In this document: piece by piece, positions 20,901-36,276 of the stretch
Numbering within the stretch: position 1 is the first letter of the stretch
How the letters are laid out: every line of letters begins with the position of its first letter
Source of the DNA: CAZWVM01 sp964637705
GTDB taxonomy: Bacteria > UBA8481
DNA: 64,000 bases
Reading direction: 5' to 3'
Assembly: GCA_964637705.1 (NCBI GenBank)
Contig: CAZWVM010000001.1
Location: forward strand, 40,989-104,988
Made by a program: the position numbers and the translations under genes
Notes under the pieces: model-generated
Told to the model about the DNA's origin: nothing
Databases searched by the model: none
What the model saw: only the letters and a program-made list of their open reading frames with translations

Positions 20901-23900
20901 CCTCCTCGTTCGAGGTCGCGATGAGTTCCAGCCGCGCACCCGCCTCCGCGGCATGCCATTGCCGCCAGCCGTCCTCGGCCGCGGCGAACCTGAGGCGCAG
21001 GCTGTCGTGGTGATCGGCGACCGCCGCGACCGCGGCCCCGAGCGCGGCCGGCGGAACCGCGTCGTCGACCTCGAAGCCGACATGCTGGTTGAAATGCGCG
21101 ATCCCCGGCGCGTCATCCTCGAAGAACCAGCGCTGGATCGGCGCCAGGGGCACCGCGCCATCCGGCCGCGCGAAGGCGCACGCGACCGACTTGTCCCCGC
21201 AGGCCGCGGCCAGCTCCGCCACGGTCTGGTGCTTGAAGAGCATGGCGGGGCGAACGTCGAGACCCGCGGTGCGGGCCCGGGCGACGATCCTCATCCCGAG
21301 GATCGAGTCGCCGCCCAGCGCGAAGAAGTTGTCGTGACGCCCGACGCGCTCGAGGCCCAGCGCCTCGCTCCACGCCTCGGCCAGCTGCGCCTCGACCTCG
21401 GTCCGGGGCGGTTCGTGCTCGTGCCTCCCCTCGTCCCGGCCGGGCTCGGGCAGGGCCTTGCGGTCGATCTTGCCGTTCGGCGTCATGGGAAGCCGTTCCA
21501 TCTTCACGAAGACCGGCGGCACCATGAACTCCGGCAAGCTCTTCCGGAGCGCGACCCGAAGATCTCCCGCATCCGCCGATCCGCTGAAGTAGCCGACGAG
21601 CCGCTTGCCGCCGCCGGACTCCTCCCGCGCATGCACCACGCACTCCGCGACACCCGGCAGGGCGAGAAGGGCGTTCTCGATCTCGCCCAGCTCGATCCGG
21701 AAACCGCGGATCTTGACCTGGTGATCGAGCCGGCCGAGATACTCGATCTGGCCGTCCGGCCACCAGCGGCCGAGATCCCCCGTGCGATAGGCGCGCAACG
21801 GTTCTCCCGGCGCGATCGTCACGTATCGCTCCGCCGTCAGCTCCGGCCGGTTCCAGTACCCCCTCGTCACGCCCGCGCCCGAGAGGTGGATCTCGCCCGG
21901 CACCCCGATCGGCACGGGCGCGCCCTCGCGATCGAGGATGAAGGCCTTCGTGTTCGCGATCGGTCGCCCGATCGTCTCGCGGCCCCCCGGCACGCGGCGT
22001 GCGAATGTCGAGTAGGTCGTGTCCTCGCCGGGACCGTAGAGGTCGTAGACGTGGCGCACGTGACCGAGCGCGTAGATGCCGTCGGCGAGACGGGCCTTCA
22101 GGGGCTCCCCGGCGAGATTCACGGTGATGACCGAGCGCGGCACGCCTCCCGACCGGAGCAGTTCGGCCATGGCCGAGGGCACGGTGTTGACGAGCGTGAC
22201 ACGCCCCGCGGCCGGGAGTTCCGGCAGGACCAGCGCATTCTCGGCGAGGATCACGGTCCCGCCGGTGACGAGCGGCAGGAAGATCTCGAAGATCGAGAGG
22301 TCGAAGCAGATCGAGGTCGAGAAGAGCGTGCCGCGGAGTTCCTCGGCCGTGAAGACGGTCCGCGCCCAGGCGAGGAAGGCCACGGTGTTCCGGTGCTCGA
22401 TCATGATCCCCTTGGGCCGCCCCGTGGAGCCCGAGGTGTAGATGACGTAGGCGAGGTTTTCCGGCGTGATGCCGGGATCGAGCCGCGTCGCCGGCTCCCG
22501 CGCGATCGCGTCGGACTCCGCGTCGAGCGCCAGGAGGTTCGTGCCCCCGGGCAGGCCGGGCGCGAGATCCGAGCGCGTCACGATGATCTCCATCCGCGCG
22601 TCCTCCGCCACGAAGCGGATCCGCTCGGCCGGGTAGGCCGGGTCCAGCGGCACGTAGGCGCCGCCCGCCTTGAGGATCGCGAGGACCGCCACGACGAGAT
22701 CCGCGGTGCGCGGCAGGCAGACGCCGACGAGCGTCTCGGGTCCCACGCCCCGCGCACGCAGGCGGTGCGCAAGGCGGCAGGCCCGAGCCTCGAGGTCCGC
22801 GTAGGTGATCTCGTTGCGGCCGTCGATGAGCGCGGTCTCGTTCGGATGCCGCGCGGCGCACGCCTCCAGGAGATCCATGATCGTCCGGTCTTCCGGCCAA
22901 TCCGCCTCGGTCCGGTTCCACTCCACGAGAATCCGCTCCCGTTCCTCCGGCGCCATGAGGTCCATCCGGCCTATCGCCTCGTCCGGGTTCCGCACCGCCG
23001 ACTCCAGGAGCCGGACGAGATGGCCGGCCATCCGCCGGATCGTCGCGGCATCGAAGAGATCGAGGGCGTATTCCCACTCGCCCCGGAGCCCCCCGGGCGT
23101 CTCCTCGAAGGAGAGATACATGTCGAACATCGAGCGAGTCCGCTCGGCCTTGAACGGCCGCAGCACGACCTCCTTCATGCGGAGCGAAGCGGGCGGCGTG
23201 TTCTGGAGCGCGAACATCACCTGGAAGAGAGGGCTGTGGGCGAGATTGCGCTCGGGCTGGAGGGCGGAGACCACGGCCTCGAAGGGAAGTTCCTGGTGCG
23301 CGTACGATTCGAGCGTCCCGGTCCGGACCCGCTCGAGAAGGTCGCGGAAGGAGACCGTGCCGTCGAGATCCGCGCGCAGGACGAGCGTATTGACGAAGAA
23401 GCCGACGAGGTTCTCGATCTCCGGCCGGTTGCGATTCGCCACCGGGCAGCCGACGAGAATCGTCTCCTGGCCGCTGTAGCGATGGAGGAGCACCTGGAAG
23501 GCGGCGAGGAGCGTCATGAAGAGCGTGGTGCCGCTCCCGCGGCCGAGCCCGCGCAGACGCTCGAGCAGTTCACCCCCGATCTCGAAGCGCTCCATGCCGC
23601 CCCGGAAGCTCTGCTCCGCTTGGCGCGGCCGGTCCGCCGGCAACTCGAGAACCGAGGGCGCCCCGGCCAGCCTCCGCTTCCAGAAATCCACCTCGGACTC
23701 GAGACGATCCCCGGAGAACTCCTCCCGCTGCCGCCGCGCGAAACCGGCGTACGTGACGGGAAGTTCGGGCAGGACGGCGGGGCGACGCTCTAGCGAAGCC
23801 GCGTAGAGCTCGGTCAGCTCGCGGAGAAGCACGGCCACGGACCAGCCGTCCGCCGCGATGTGATGGAGGCAGAGGACCAGGGCGTGCCGATCGGTGCCGA

Positions 23901-24461
23901 GGCGGATGAGCGCGGCCCGCATGAGGGGGGCGGAGGCCAGGCTGAAGGGACGCGTCGTGATCTCGCCGACGAGGCGCTCGAGCTCGGACTCGGCGCCGGA
24001 CGATCCGGCCAGGTCGATTCTCTCGAGCCGGAACGACGGATCGGGATCCACGACCTGCACCGCCCGGCCCTCGCGAACCTCGAACCTCGTCCGAAGAGGC
24101 TCGTGACGACGGACGATCGCCCGCAGGGCCTCCTCGAGCGCATCCGCATCGAGCGGACCGTCGAGATGCGCGCAGGCCGGGATGTTGTAGGTCGCCGAGG
24201 GTCCCTCGAGCTGGTCGAGGAACCAGAGACGCTGCTGGGAGAAGGAAAGCGGCGCCTCACCGTCGCCTCCCGGGCTCCCGCCGGGCGCGCCCCGGGGCGC
24301 CTCGGCCTTCAACGCGGCGACGAGTTCCTCCTTCGCGCCGGCGAGATGCTGCCGCAGCTCGTCCGTGAGCGCATGTTTCGGCGCGCGCACCCGAAGATGC
24401 TCGCCCTCGAGCTCGATGAGGACGCCCCGCTCCGCGAGGAGCCGCCGCAGCTCGGACGTCG

Positions 24462-24465
<4 letters not shown>
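8941..24465 (-). CDS. Hybrid NRPS-PKS: docking-C-A-T-E-C-A-T-KS-AT-KR-ACP-C-A-T
   Basis: A 5174-residue megasynthase. I chose GTG 24465 because it makes a GTGA overlap with the upstream PKS stop and begins a TubC-type docking domain (residues 1-55, TTSELRRLLAERG). The longer upstream frame is antisense-like filler. Domains by residue: C about 70-500, A about 526-1000, T near 1049 (LGGDSIL), epimerase about 1105-1530 (HHLVIDGVSW, NYLGR), C of the D-to-L type about 1545-1990 (LSPAQEGILFH), A about 2010-2480, T near 2556, KS 2623-3050 (TACSTS, HGTAT, NIGH), AT about 3146-3450 (GHSGGD), KR from about 3726, ACP near 4022 (GGDSLL), C about 4106-4530, A about 4556-5030, T near 5094. Pockets read DLFNNALTY (a known Ala code), DVWHMSLVD (Ser) and DLKNHGNDI (unassigned). 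Expected output is D-Ala, then Ser extended by a ketoreduced malonate, then one unknown residue. Confidence 0.96.
12194..12253. repeat. 18-bp coding tandem repeat (ACP-C linker)
   Basis: Three 18-bp units plus a partial fourth on the plus strand, with caaccgg recurring at 12201, 12219 and 12237. On the minus strand it encodes a Pro/Ala/Val linker of six-residue period (PVAPAA, PVAPAE, PVVPAG) between the ACP and the following C domain of the hybrid synthetase. The copies are imperfect and remain in frame. Confidence 0.85.
19416..19475. repeat. 15-bp coding tandem repeat inside a C domain
   Basis: Four copies of a 15-bp unit (cggcaagccgcgcat), the last with a changed end. On the minus strand they encode repeated LADAR (seen as ADARLADARLADARLA) just before the HHVLLDGWS motif of the D-to-L condensation domain. 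The reading frame is kept. This looks like recent slippage expansion in a surface loop. Confidence 0.9.
20206..20250. repeat. 15-bp coding tandem repeat inside the epimerase domain
   Basis: Three near-identical 15-bp units (gcggcgatccgcaca and two variants) encode a CADRR-like repeat in a loop before the NYLGR motif of the epimerization domain. Unit length and frame preservation match the repeat at 19416-19475, 0.8 kb away. Confidence 0.85.
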
Positions 24466-28882
<4,417 letters not shown>

Positions 28883-28886
<4 letters not shown>

Positions 28887-29830
28887 GGGATCCGCGTCCA
28901 CAGGGGATCGAGCGCCGGCAGGGAACCCGAGGCCCGCATCCGTTCCATCCGCCCCGATGCGTCCGGTTCGAAGGCGAGGAGAATGCACGTCCCCTCCACC
29001 TCGAACGTCCTCTCCCCCGAGGGGAAGAGAAGGGCGCCGTCCGTCGCCCTCAGGAGACCGTCCGAGGCCGTGATCGTCATCTCGTTCCCGGTGCCGACGG
29101 CGCGGTACGTGCCCGCGAAACGCTCCGCGCCCGCGATCCGCGGCGGGCGCGCATCCAGGGGCGGCAGTTCGAGGAAGGCGCAGATCCTGTCAAGGTGGCT
29201 CGCCCAGTCGCCGGCGTCGGTCTCGATCGCCAGGCACGGCATCTCCAAGCGTTGCGCGAGCGTATCGACGAGATCCTGGTAGCGGCGGAAGTATTCCTCG
29301 AGGCCGGGGAGACCCGTGAGCCCGAGCCGCGCCCCGAGCGGCGAGGCGGCGATGCGCGCGGAGAGGAACGGCGCGAACCACTCTCCCCTCTTCTCGTAGG
29401 TCCGGGGTAGCGCCGTCGCGAGGTCCGCATGGCGCAGGAGAACGAGCCTCGGGTCGCAGGGCCTCACGGTCGCGACGACCCGGTCGACGTACTTCGAAAT
29501 CTCGTCGAGGGACCGATCGTTGAAGAAGAAAACGTGGAGCGGCGTCTGGAAGAAGGTACTCTCGAAGAGGGTCGTCGCGGTCGCGCCCGGTCCATTCACG
29601 TGGCGCGACCAATTCTCGAGAGCCAGCGCATGAAGCGCCGGGTCGAGCGGTCCGCCGTTGAGCACATCGACGACGCGCGCATGCTCGATGACCGGGTGCG
29701 GCGTCTCGTGCTCGTAGACCCAGCGGGCATCGCGCCCCAGCGAGCGAAGATGGCGGCAGAGGCGATGGGCGGTCGCGGACTTGCCCGTGCCGGGAATCCC
29801 GTCGATGAAGATGAGCCGCGACGTGGTCAT
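28883..29830 (-). CDS. P-loop kinase-like protein with C-terminal beta domain
   Basis: A 315-residue protein coded between two PKS genes, with ATGA overlap upstream (29827-29830) and a GTGA junction downstream (28883-28886). Residues 11-18 form a perfect Walker A (GIPGTGKS) directly after a beta strand (RLIFID), followed by a helix. The next part (WVYEHETPHPV, FESTFFQTPLHVFFF) resembles uncharacterised bacterial P-loop proteins that look like nucleoside or small-molecule kinases. The last 70 or so residues (AGTYRAVGTGNEM onward) look like a small beta-barrel domain of the DUF3471 kind. No signal peptide or membrane segment is seen, so it should be cytosolic. Its position suggests tailoring, such as phosphorylation of a product hydroxyl, or self-protection. 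That role is inference. A sulfotransferase fits worse because the loop is GxxGTGKS rather than the sulfotransferase form. Confidence 0.85.
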
Positions 29831-32800
29831 TCGATCCCCACCAGGCTCTCCAGCCGGCGCAGGCTCTCCTCGAAGCCGTCGCCCCCGGCACGGGCCGAGG
29901 CGGCCGACGGCGCCGCGGCGCGCGGCGCGGGCCGGTCCACCGGGGCTGATGGCGCGATCGCGCCCACGAGATGATCCGCGAGCGCGTTGACGTTCGGGTA
30001 GTTGAAGACGGCAGTCGCGGGAAGGGAACGGCCCATCCCCTTCTCGAGGCGGCGCTTGAACTGCATGGCCGTGATCGAGTCCATGCCCATCGCGAAGAAT
30101 CCCGCGTCCCGGTCGAGGTTCTCCGCATCGAGGCGCAGGACATCGGCCAGCGCGGCGGCGAGGTGACGCGCCAGCCGCTCGCGGGCCGCTCCGGGATCGA
30201 GACCCTCAAGCGCATCCACGAAGGTCGCGCGCGGCGCCGCAGGCGCTATGGGCGCCGCAGGCGCTATGGGCGCCGCGGCCGTAGTCGCGACCGGCTGAGA
30301 ACCCAGCCGGCTGAAGAGCGGACGCGAACGACGCGCCTCGTGCACCCCGCGGTAGGTGGCCCAGTCGATCCGCGCCGCGACGATGCGCGGCAGGCGCGAT
30401 CCGGCTCGCCGCAGCACCACTTCGACCGCTTCGTCGACGGTCCAGAAAGCCAACCCCATCCGCTCGAGGTTCCCGGCGCCGCCCTCGTGGAGCATGCCGG
30501 CGCCGGAGACCGGGCCGAGCCCGATCGAGACGGTCGGCGCGCCGGCGGCCGAGCGACGAGCCGCGAAGAGGTCGAGGAAGTGGTTCGTCGCGACGTAGTG
30601 CGCCTGCTCCGCCGCGCCCCACGCGGCGACCATCGAAGAGAGGCAGGCGAAGAAATCGAGTGTCCGGCCGCGGGCGAGGCGGTCGAGGTTGAGGGCGCCG
30701 CGCGCCTTGGCGGCGAGAAGCGGTTCCAGGTCCTCGGCCGTCAAGCCGTCGATCCGCCGCTTCCGGCCCGATCCGGCGGCATGGATGATACCGCGGAGCG
30801 GCGGCAAGCCGTCCAGCGCCTGCTCCAGCGTCGCGACGATCGCCGTGTCGCCCACGTCCGCGGCCCGCACCGCGACGCGCGCGCCCAGCGCCTCGATCGC
30901 CTCCACCGCCGCGCGACGTTCCGCCGTGGCGGCCCCGGTGCGACCGACGAGGAGGAGCTGACTCGCGCCCCGCCGGGCGAGACCGCGCGCCAGCCCGAGC
31001 CCCAGGCCGCCGAGGCCGCCCGTGACGAGGTAGGTCGCATCGCGGCGGATCGCGACCGGACGCGTATCCGGAACGCCCGGCTCGATCCGAGCCCCGTGCC
31101 GCGCGCCGGCGCGATACGCGATCTCCTCCTCGTCATCCCCCGAGCCGAGCTCGGCGATGATCTCGTTCGCACCGGCCTCGGCATCGAGGTCTACGAGCCG
31201 GACGACGACATCGGGATGCTCGAGAGGTATGTTGCGCCCGAGACCCCAGAGCCAGGACTGGCTCAAACCCGCGACGCGGTCGTCCGGCCGAACCTGCTGG
31301 GCATCGCGGGTCACGATGAGGAGCCGTGCGCCGTCCGGTCGTCCGGTCATTGCCTTCGCGAGTCCGGCCACGCGGAGGAAATCCTCTCCGCAAGGTTCAG
31401 GATCCCCGCCGCGATCCGGCGCGAGGAGGATCGCCGCAGTCGCATCCGCCGCCCTCGACTCGTCGAGGACGATCCCGCCGCGCGCCTCGATGAGCGCCGC
31501 GAGTTCGTTGCGCAGGGCTTCGCCCGCACCCGAGATCAGGCACGCTCCGGGAGCACGTTCCGGCCGCGATGCCGCCACCGCGGGCCACGCGACCGAAGAA
31601 AGGTTGTCGGAGGCTTCGTGCGGGCGGGGAACGGCAGCCGGTCCCTCGCCCCGTATCCAGTAGCGCCTCCGCTGGAACGGGTAGGTCGGCAGGGCGATGC
31701 GTCGTCCGCCGCTCGCGCGGAGCAAGGCCGCATCGTCGATCGCGATGCCTCCGGCGAAGAGCGCGCCGAGCGCCAGGCGGATCTGCCGCGCCGCCGGTCG
31801 CTCGCGGTCGAGTGAGGCCGCCCGGCAGCGCCCCGTCCGCCCCACGTTCTCCTCGGCGATCCCGAGGAGCGTCGGGTGAGGTCCGATCTCGAGGAAGACC
31901 CGGTGACCGGCGCCGTCGAGCGCGCGCAGGTTCTCGCCGAAGCGCACCGTCTCGCGGAAGTGACGCACCCAGTACCCGGCCGTCGTCACCTCGTCGCCCG
32001 CCGCGCCCCCGCTCACGTTCGACATCAGGGGGATCCTCGGCCTCGAGAACCGGACGCCTCCCGCGAAGCGTTCGAACGCGGCCAGGATCGGTTCGACGAG
32101 CGGCGAGTGGGCCGCGACCGGGATCTCGAGCCTCGTGCACTTGAGGCCGCGCGCCGCGAGCTTCGCGATCGCGGACTCGAGCGCGGCGCGCCGGCCCGAG
32201 AGGATCGTGTTGACCGGCGAGTTCGAGACCGCGACGGCGAGGTCCTCACCCTCCGGTATCGCCTCCCGGACCACCGCCTCGTCCGCCATGACCGCGGCCA
32301 TGGCACCGTCGGGCGGCAGCGTCTGCATCAGGCGGCCGCGCTCGGCGACGAGCGCCAATCCGTCTTCGAAGGTCATCACGCCGGCCGCGCAGGCCGCCGC
32401 GTACTCGCCGGCGCTGTGCCCCGCGACGGCCGCGGGCCGCACGCCCCAGGAGCCCCAGAGCTCGGTCAGCGCGTACTGGAGGGCGAAGAGCGCGGGCTGG
32501 GACCAGTCCATGCGCTTCAGGCGATCGGTATCGCGATAGAGCGCGTCGCAGAGCGAGGCGTCGAGGAGCGGCCGCAGGATCGCGTCGCACCGGTCGATCG
32601 TGCGGCGGAACACGGGCTCGCGCTCGTAAAGGTCGGCACCCATCCCCGGGTAGATCGAACCGTGGCCTGTGTAGAGGAAGACGACGCCGGGATCGCCCGG
32701 GAGAACCTCTCCCGTGACCAGCCCCTCGTGCTCCTCGCCCCGTGCCGCCGCCTCGAGCGCCGCCGCCATCGAGGCCGCGTTCTCCGCGACGACACCCAGG

Positions 32801-35800
32801 CGCTTCGGGCAACGCGAGCGGCCGAGGCTCGAGGTGACGGCGAGATCCGTGAGCGGGATCTTCGGGCGCTCGGCGAGGAACGCGGCGTAGCGGGCCGCGA
32901 GTTCCCGCAGGGCGGGTTCGGTACGAGCCGAGAGCCACAGGTGATTCCAGGTCGTGCCGTCTCGCCTCTCGTCCCGGTCCTCGCCCGGTCCTCCCTCCAC
33001 GATGGCATGTGCGTTCGTGCCCCCGAAGCCGAACGAACTGACGCCCGCCAGTCGCTCACCCTCCCACGGCCGGCGCTCCGACGCGATCGTGAACGCCGTC
33101 CCCGCGATCGGGAGGCGCGGATTCATCGACGTGTAATGCAGTTGCCGGGGAATCTCGGCATGGCCGAGCATCAGGACGACCTTGATGAGACCCGCGATCC
33201 CGGCCGCGCTCTCGAGGTGACCGATGTTCGCCTTCACCGACCCGATGATGCAGGGAGCCCCGTCCCGTCCCTCGCCGAGCGCCTCCCGGATCGCCCCGAC
33301 CTCGATGGGGTCGCCGAGAGCCGTGCCCGTGCCGTGTGCCTCGACATAGCCGATCGCGCCCGGTTCGACCCCTGCGTCGCGGAGTGCGCGGCGGATCACG
33401 TCCACCTGGGCCGGCCCGTTCGGCGCGGTCAGGCCGTTCGAACGGCCGTCCTGGTTCACGGCCGTGCCGCGAATGACGGCGAGGACGCGGTCCCCGTCGC
33501 GCCGGGCGTCCGCGAGGCGCTTCAGCACCACGATGCCGCACCCCTCGGACCTCACGTACCCGTCGGCCTTCGCGTCGAAGGCCTTGCACCGGCCGTCCGG
33601 CGCCATGAGGCCCGCCTTCGAGAAGGAGATGGTGTACTCGGGCGAGAGGACGAGGTTCACCCCGCCGGAGAGAACCAGGTCGCATTCGCCGCCGCGCAGG
33701 GCCCGAACGCCCTGGTGGAGAGCCACGAGCGAGGAGGAGCAGGCCGTGTCGACCGCGACGCTCGGTCCACGCAGGTCGAGGAAATAGGAGAGGCGGTTGG
33801 CGGTGACGGAGAGCGCGGTGCCGGTCCCGGCATAGATGTCCGTCCCGCCGTTGGACGCCAGCAGCATCCGGGCGTAGTCGAAGTTGCTCACGCCGACGAA
33901 GACCCCGGTGTTCGTGCCGGCCAGGCCGTCGGCCGCCACGCCCGCGTCCTCCAGCGCCTCCCAGCTCACCTCCAGGAGCAGGCGTTGCTGCGGGTCCAGG
34001 CTCTCCGCCTCGCGCGGCGATAGCCCGAAGAAGTCGGCGTCGAAGTCGCCGACGCCGTCGAGAAAGCCGCCCCATTTCGTCGTCGTCTTACCCGTCGCGT
34101 CCGGGTCGGGATCGTAGAGCGCCGCCGCATCCCACCGGTCCGCCGGCACCTCGCGGACCGCGTCCACGCCGTCGCGCAGGAGGTTCCAGAACGATTCCGC
34201 GTCCGGCGCGCCGGGGAAGCGGCAGGCCAGGCCGATGACCGCGACCGGTTCGCGGTCGCCTGGATCCGTCGGTTTCGCTGAGGCACGGCGCGCTGCGCCC
34301 CCGCGCGTCTCTCCGCCCAGGAACGAGACGAGCGCCGAGACGGTCGGGTGGTCGTAGAGAAGGGTCGGCGGCAGATCGCGGCCGAGCATCGCGGCCATTT
34401 CGCCCGAGACCTGGACCGCGCCGGCGGAGTCGAGGCCGTAGGAAGCGAAGGAGGCCCGGGGATCGATCGAGGAGGCGGGAATACCGAAGCGCCGCGCCAG
34501 GATCCCGAGGAGTTTCGTCCGGATGTCGTCGCCCGAGGCGGTCTCCCCCGCCCCGGCCGGCCCCGGCTCACGCCTGACCGCCACCGCCTCGAGCGTTCCG
34601 TCGAGGAACGCCTTCCGGCAGGCGCCGCGCATCACCTTGCCGCTCGAGGTCTTGGGCAGGGCGTTGGGCTTCAACAGGACGACGGCGTGCACGGGCACGC
34701 CGTGTTCCTCGACGATTCTCTCGCGCAGGCGCCCCAGGACCTCGTCGGCGTCGATCCTGCGGAGCCAGGTCCGCTCGACTTCCTGGACGACGACGATCCG
34801 TTCCCCCTCCCCGGTCTCGATCGCGAAGGCCGCGGCGCCGGAGGCGCGCAGGGCGGGGTGAGCCGTCTCCGAGGTCAGTTCCAGGTCCTGCGGGTAATGG
34901 TTGAGACCGTTGACGATGATCATGTCCTTGATCCGGCCCGTCACGAAGAGCTCGCCGCCGTGCAGGAATCCCAGGTCGCCGGTGCGCAGCATCGGCCCCT
35001 CGCCGGAACCGGCGATCCGGCCGTCGAACACGTCCCGAGTCTCTCCGGGCCTGTTCCAGTAGCCGCCGGCCACGATCCGGCCCCCGACCCAGATCTCTCC
35101 GACCCGATCCTCCGGGCACGCATCGCACGACTCCGGTTCCACGATCCGGACCGTCGTCTCGGAGACCGGCACTCCGCAGCCCACGATCGGCACCGCGCCG
35201 GGTGCATGCTCAGCGATGGCCCGGACCCGGTGTCGCGCCAATTCCTCCGCGTCCACGTAGAGGACCGTGGCCGCCCGGTCCGCGGGATTCGTCGTCACCT
35301 TCAGCGTCGATTCGGCGAGACCGAAGCCCGGGGTGAGAACGTTGCGCCCCAGGCCGCACGGCGCAAAGGCCTCGTGGAAACGGTCGAGCGTCTCGGCGCG
35401 CACCGTCTCCGCCGCGTTCAGGGCGACGCGCCAGCTCGAGAGATCGAGCCCGGCCTTCTGCTCGCCGGTGATCTTCTTCGCGCAGAGATCGTAGGCGAAG
35501 TTCGGCGCGGCCGCGTGGGTGCCGCGGTAGCGCGAGATCGCGGCCAACCACCGGCGAGGTCTCTGCAGGAAGGCCGCGGGCGGCATCATGACGCAGGTGA
35601 AGCCCATGAGGAGCGGCTGCAGGAGACCGTAGATCAGCCCCATGTCATGGAAGAGCGGCAGCCAGGTCACCATGACGCTTCCGGGCGCATGTCCCCAGTT
35701 CGCGTCCATGTCGCGGACGTTGTCGAGGATGTGCCGGTGCGTGACCATGACCCCGCGCGGCGCCGAGGTCGAGCCCGAGGTGTATTGCAGGAGCGCGAGC

Positions 35801-36276
35801 GTCTCCGGCCCGATCGCGGGCCGCTGCCACGCGGGGATCTCCTCCCCGCCCTCGGCATCGGTCGCGATCCAGTCGAGCGCACCGAGTTCCGGGTAGTGCG
35901 CGACCTGGGTGTCACGCGCCGCCATCACCCGTGTCGTGGTCAGGACCCGGCGCGCGCCGGCGTCGGAAGCGATGACCGGGAGCCGTCGGTCCGGCCGGAG
36001 ACGGCCGGGCGGATAGCATGGGACCGGCACGACGCCGGCGTAGAGGCAGCCGCAGTAGGCGGTGACGAACTCGAGGCCCGAGGGATACAGGAGCAGGGCC
36101 CGGTCTCCCGTCATGCCCCCGGTCGCCAGGCGGGCCGCCAGGACCCGAGCCCGGTGATCCAGGTCACGGAAGGTCAGCCGGCCCGCTTCGGTCTCTCCGT
36201 CCTCCAGGAAGATGCAAGCCGTTCCGCCCGGGTCGGTTTCCGCCCGGCGCGCAAGGACCTCGACAACGGTTCTCAC
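29827..36276 (-). CDS. Loading PKS: FAAL-ACP-KS-AT-KR-ACP
   Basis: Starter enzyme of 2149 residues beginning at GTG 36276. Residues 1-590 are a fatty acyl-AMP ligase (TSGSTSAPRGVMVTH near 163, LPLFHDMGLIYGLLQP near 205), which adenylates a free fatty acid and loads the first ACP (YGLDSAGAV near 615). Then come a KS from about 680 (DTACSSS, HGTGT, NIGH), an AT from about 1200 (AGHSAGEY near 1286, AAHSPL near 1386), a KR from about 1746 (VTGGLGGLG, QAHYVATN) and an ACP (MGMDSITAM near 2061). The AT start reads TGHGSIYPGMG where GQGSQ is usual. The KR has a Trp eight residues before the catalytic Tyr, as in A-type ketoreductases. The product should be a fatty acid lengthened by C2 with a beta-hydroxyl, which makes the final compound a lipopeptide. 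It is the first gene of the operon. Confidence 0.95.
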   Translation of the reverse strand: MRTVVEVLARRAETDPGGTACIFLEDGETEAGRLTFRDLDHRARVLAARLATGGMTGDRALLLYPSGLEFVTAYCGCLYAGVVPVPCYPPGRLRPDRRLPVIASDAGARRVLTTTRVMAARDTQVAHYPELGALDWIATDAEGGEEIPAWQRPAIGPETLALLQYTSGSTSAPRGVMVTHRHILDNVRDMDANWGHAPGSVMVTWLPLFHDMGLIYGLLQPLLMGFTCVMMPPAAFLQRPRRWLAAISRYRGTHAAAPNFAYDLCAKKITGEQKAGLDLSSWRVALNAAETVRAETLDRFHEAFAPCGLGRNVLTPGFGLAESTLKVTTNPADRAATVLYVDAEELARHRVRAIAEHAPGAVPIVGCGVPVSETTVRIVEPESCDACPEDRVGEIWVGGRIVAGGYWNRPGETRDVFDGRIAGSGEGPMLRTGDLGFLHGGELFVTGRIKDMIIVNGLNHYPQDLELTSETAHPALRASGAAAFAIETGEGERIVVVQEVERTWLRRIDADEVLGRLRERIVEEHGVPVHAVVLLKPNALPKTSSGKVMRGACRKAFLDGTLEAVAVRREPGPAGAGETASGDDIRTKLLGILARRFGIPASSIDPRASFASYGLDSAGAVQVSGEMAAMLGRDLPPTLLYDHPTVSALVSFLGGETRGGAARRASAKPTDPGDREPVAVIGLACRFPGAPDAESFWNLLRDGVDAVREVPADRWDAAALYDPDPDATGKTTTKWGGFLDGVGDFDADFFGLSPREAESLDPQQRLLLEVSWEALEDAGVAADGLAGTNTGVFVGVSNFDYARMLLASNGGTDIYAGTGTALSVTANRLSYFLDLRGPSVAVDTACSSSLVALHQGVRALRGGECDLVLSGGVNLVLSPEYTISFSKAGLMAPDGRCKAFDAKADGYVRSEGCGIVVLKRLADARRDGDRVLAVIRGTAVNQDGRSNGLTAPNGPAQVDVIRRALRDAGVEPGAIGYVEAHGTGTALGDPIEVGAIREALGEGRDGAPCIIGSVKANIGHLESAAGIAGLIKVVLMLGHAEIPRQLHYTSMNPRLPIAGTAFTIASERRPWEGERLAGVSSFGFGGTNAHAIVEGGPGEDRDERRDGTTWNHLWLSARTEPALRELAARYAAFLAERPKIPLTDLAVTSSLGRSRCPKRLGVVAENAASMAAALEAAARGEEHEGLVTGEVLPGDPGVVFLYTGHGSIYPGMGADLYEREPVFRRTIDRCDAILRPLLDASLCDALYRDTDRLKRMDWSQPALFALQYALTELWGSWGVRPAAVAGHSAGEYAAACAAGVMTFEDGLALVAERGRLMQTLPPDGAMAAVMADEAVVREAIPEGEDLAVAVSNSPVNTILSGRRAALESAIAKLAARGLKCTRLEIPVAAHSPLVEPILAAFERFAGGVRFSRPRIPLMSNVSGGAAGDEVTTAGYWVRHFRETVRFGENLRALDGAGHRVFLEIGPHPTLLGIAEENVGRTGRCRAASLDRERPAARQIRLALGALFAGGIAIDDAALLRASGGRRIALPTYPFQRRRYWIRGEGPAAVPRPHEASDNLSSVAWPAVAASRPERAPGACLISGAGEALRNELAALIEARGGIVLDESRAADATAAILLAPDRGGDPEPCGEDFLRVAGLAKAMTGRPDGARLLIVTRDAQQVRPDDRVAGLSQSWLWGLGRNIPLEHPDVVVRLVDLDAEAGANEIIAELGSGDDEEEIAYRAGARHGARIEPGVPDTRPVAIRRDATYLVTGGLGGLGLGLARGLARRGASQLLLVGRTGAATAERRAAVEAIEALGARVAVRAADVGDTAIVATLEQALDGLPPLRGIIHAAGSGRKRRIDGLTAEDLEPLLAAKARGALNLDRLARGRTLDFFACLSSMVAAWGAAEQAHYVATNHFLDLFAARRSAAGAPTVSIGLGPVSGAGMLHEGGAGNLERMGLAFWTVDEAVEVVLRRAGSRLPRIVAARIDWATYRGVHEARRSRPLFSRLGSQPVATTAAAPIAPAAPIAPAAPRATFVDALEGLDPGAARERLARHLAAALADVLRLDAENLDRDAGFFAMGMDSITAMQFKRRLEKGMGRSLPATAVFNYPNVNALADHLVGAIAPSAPVDRPAPRAAAPSAASARAGGDGFEESLRRLESLVGIE
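30234..30276. repeat. 18-bp coding tandem repeat (KR-ACP linker)
   Basis: Two perfect 18-bp copies (gcgccgcaggcgctatgg) and seven bases of a third. On the minus strand they encode an AAPIAP linker between the KR and the final ACP of the loading PKS. It matches in period and composition the linker repeat at 12194-12253 in the next synthetase. Confidence 0.88.

Noticed and set aside
13603..23793. Plus-strand open frames at 13603-17067 and 17203-23793 (1154 and 2196 codons)
   Set aside because: Both run antisense through clear KS, AT, A and C domains. Their translations have no recognisable fold and are composition-biased.
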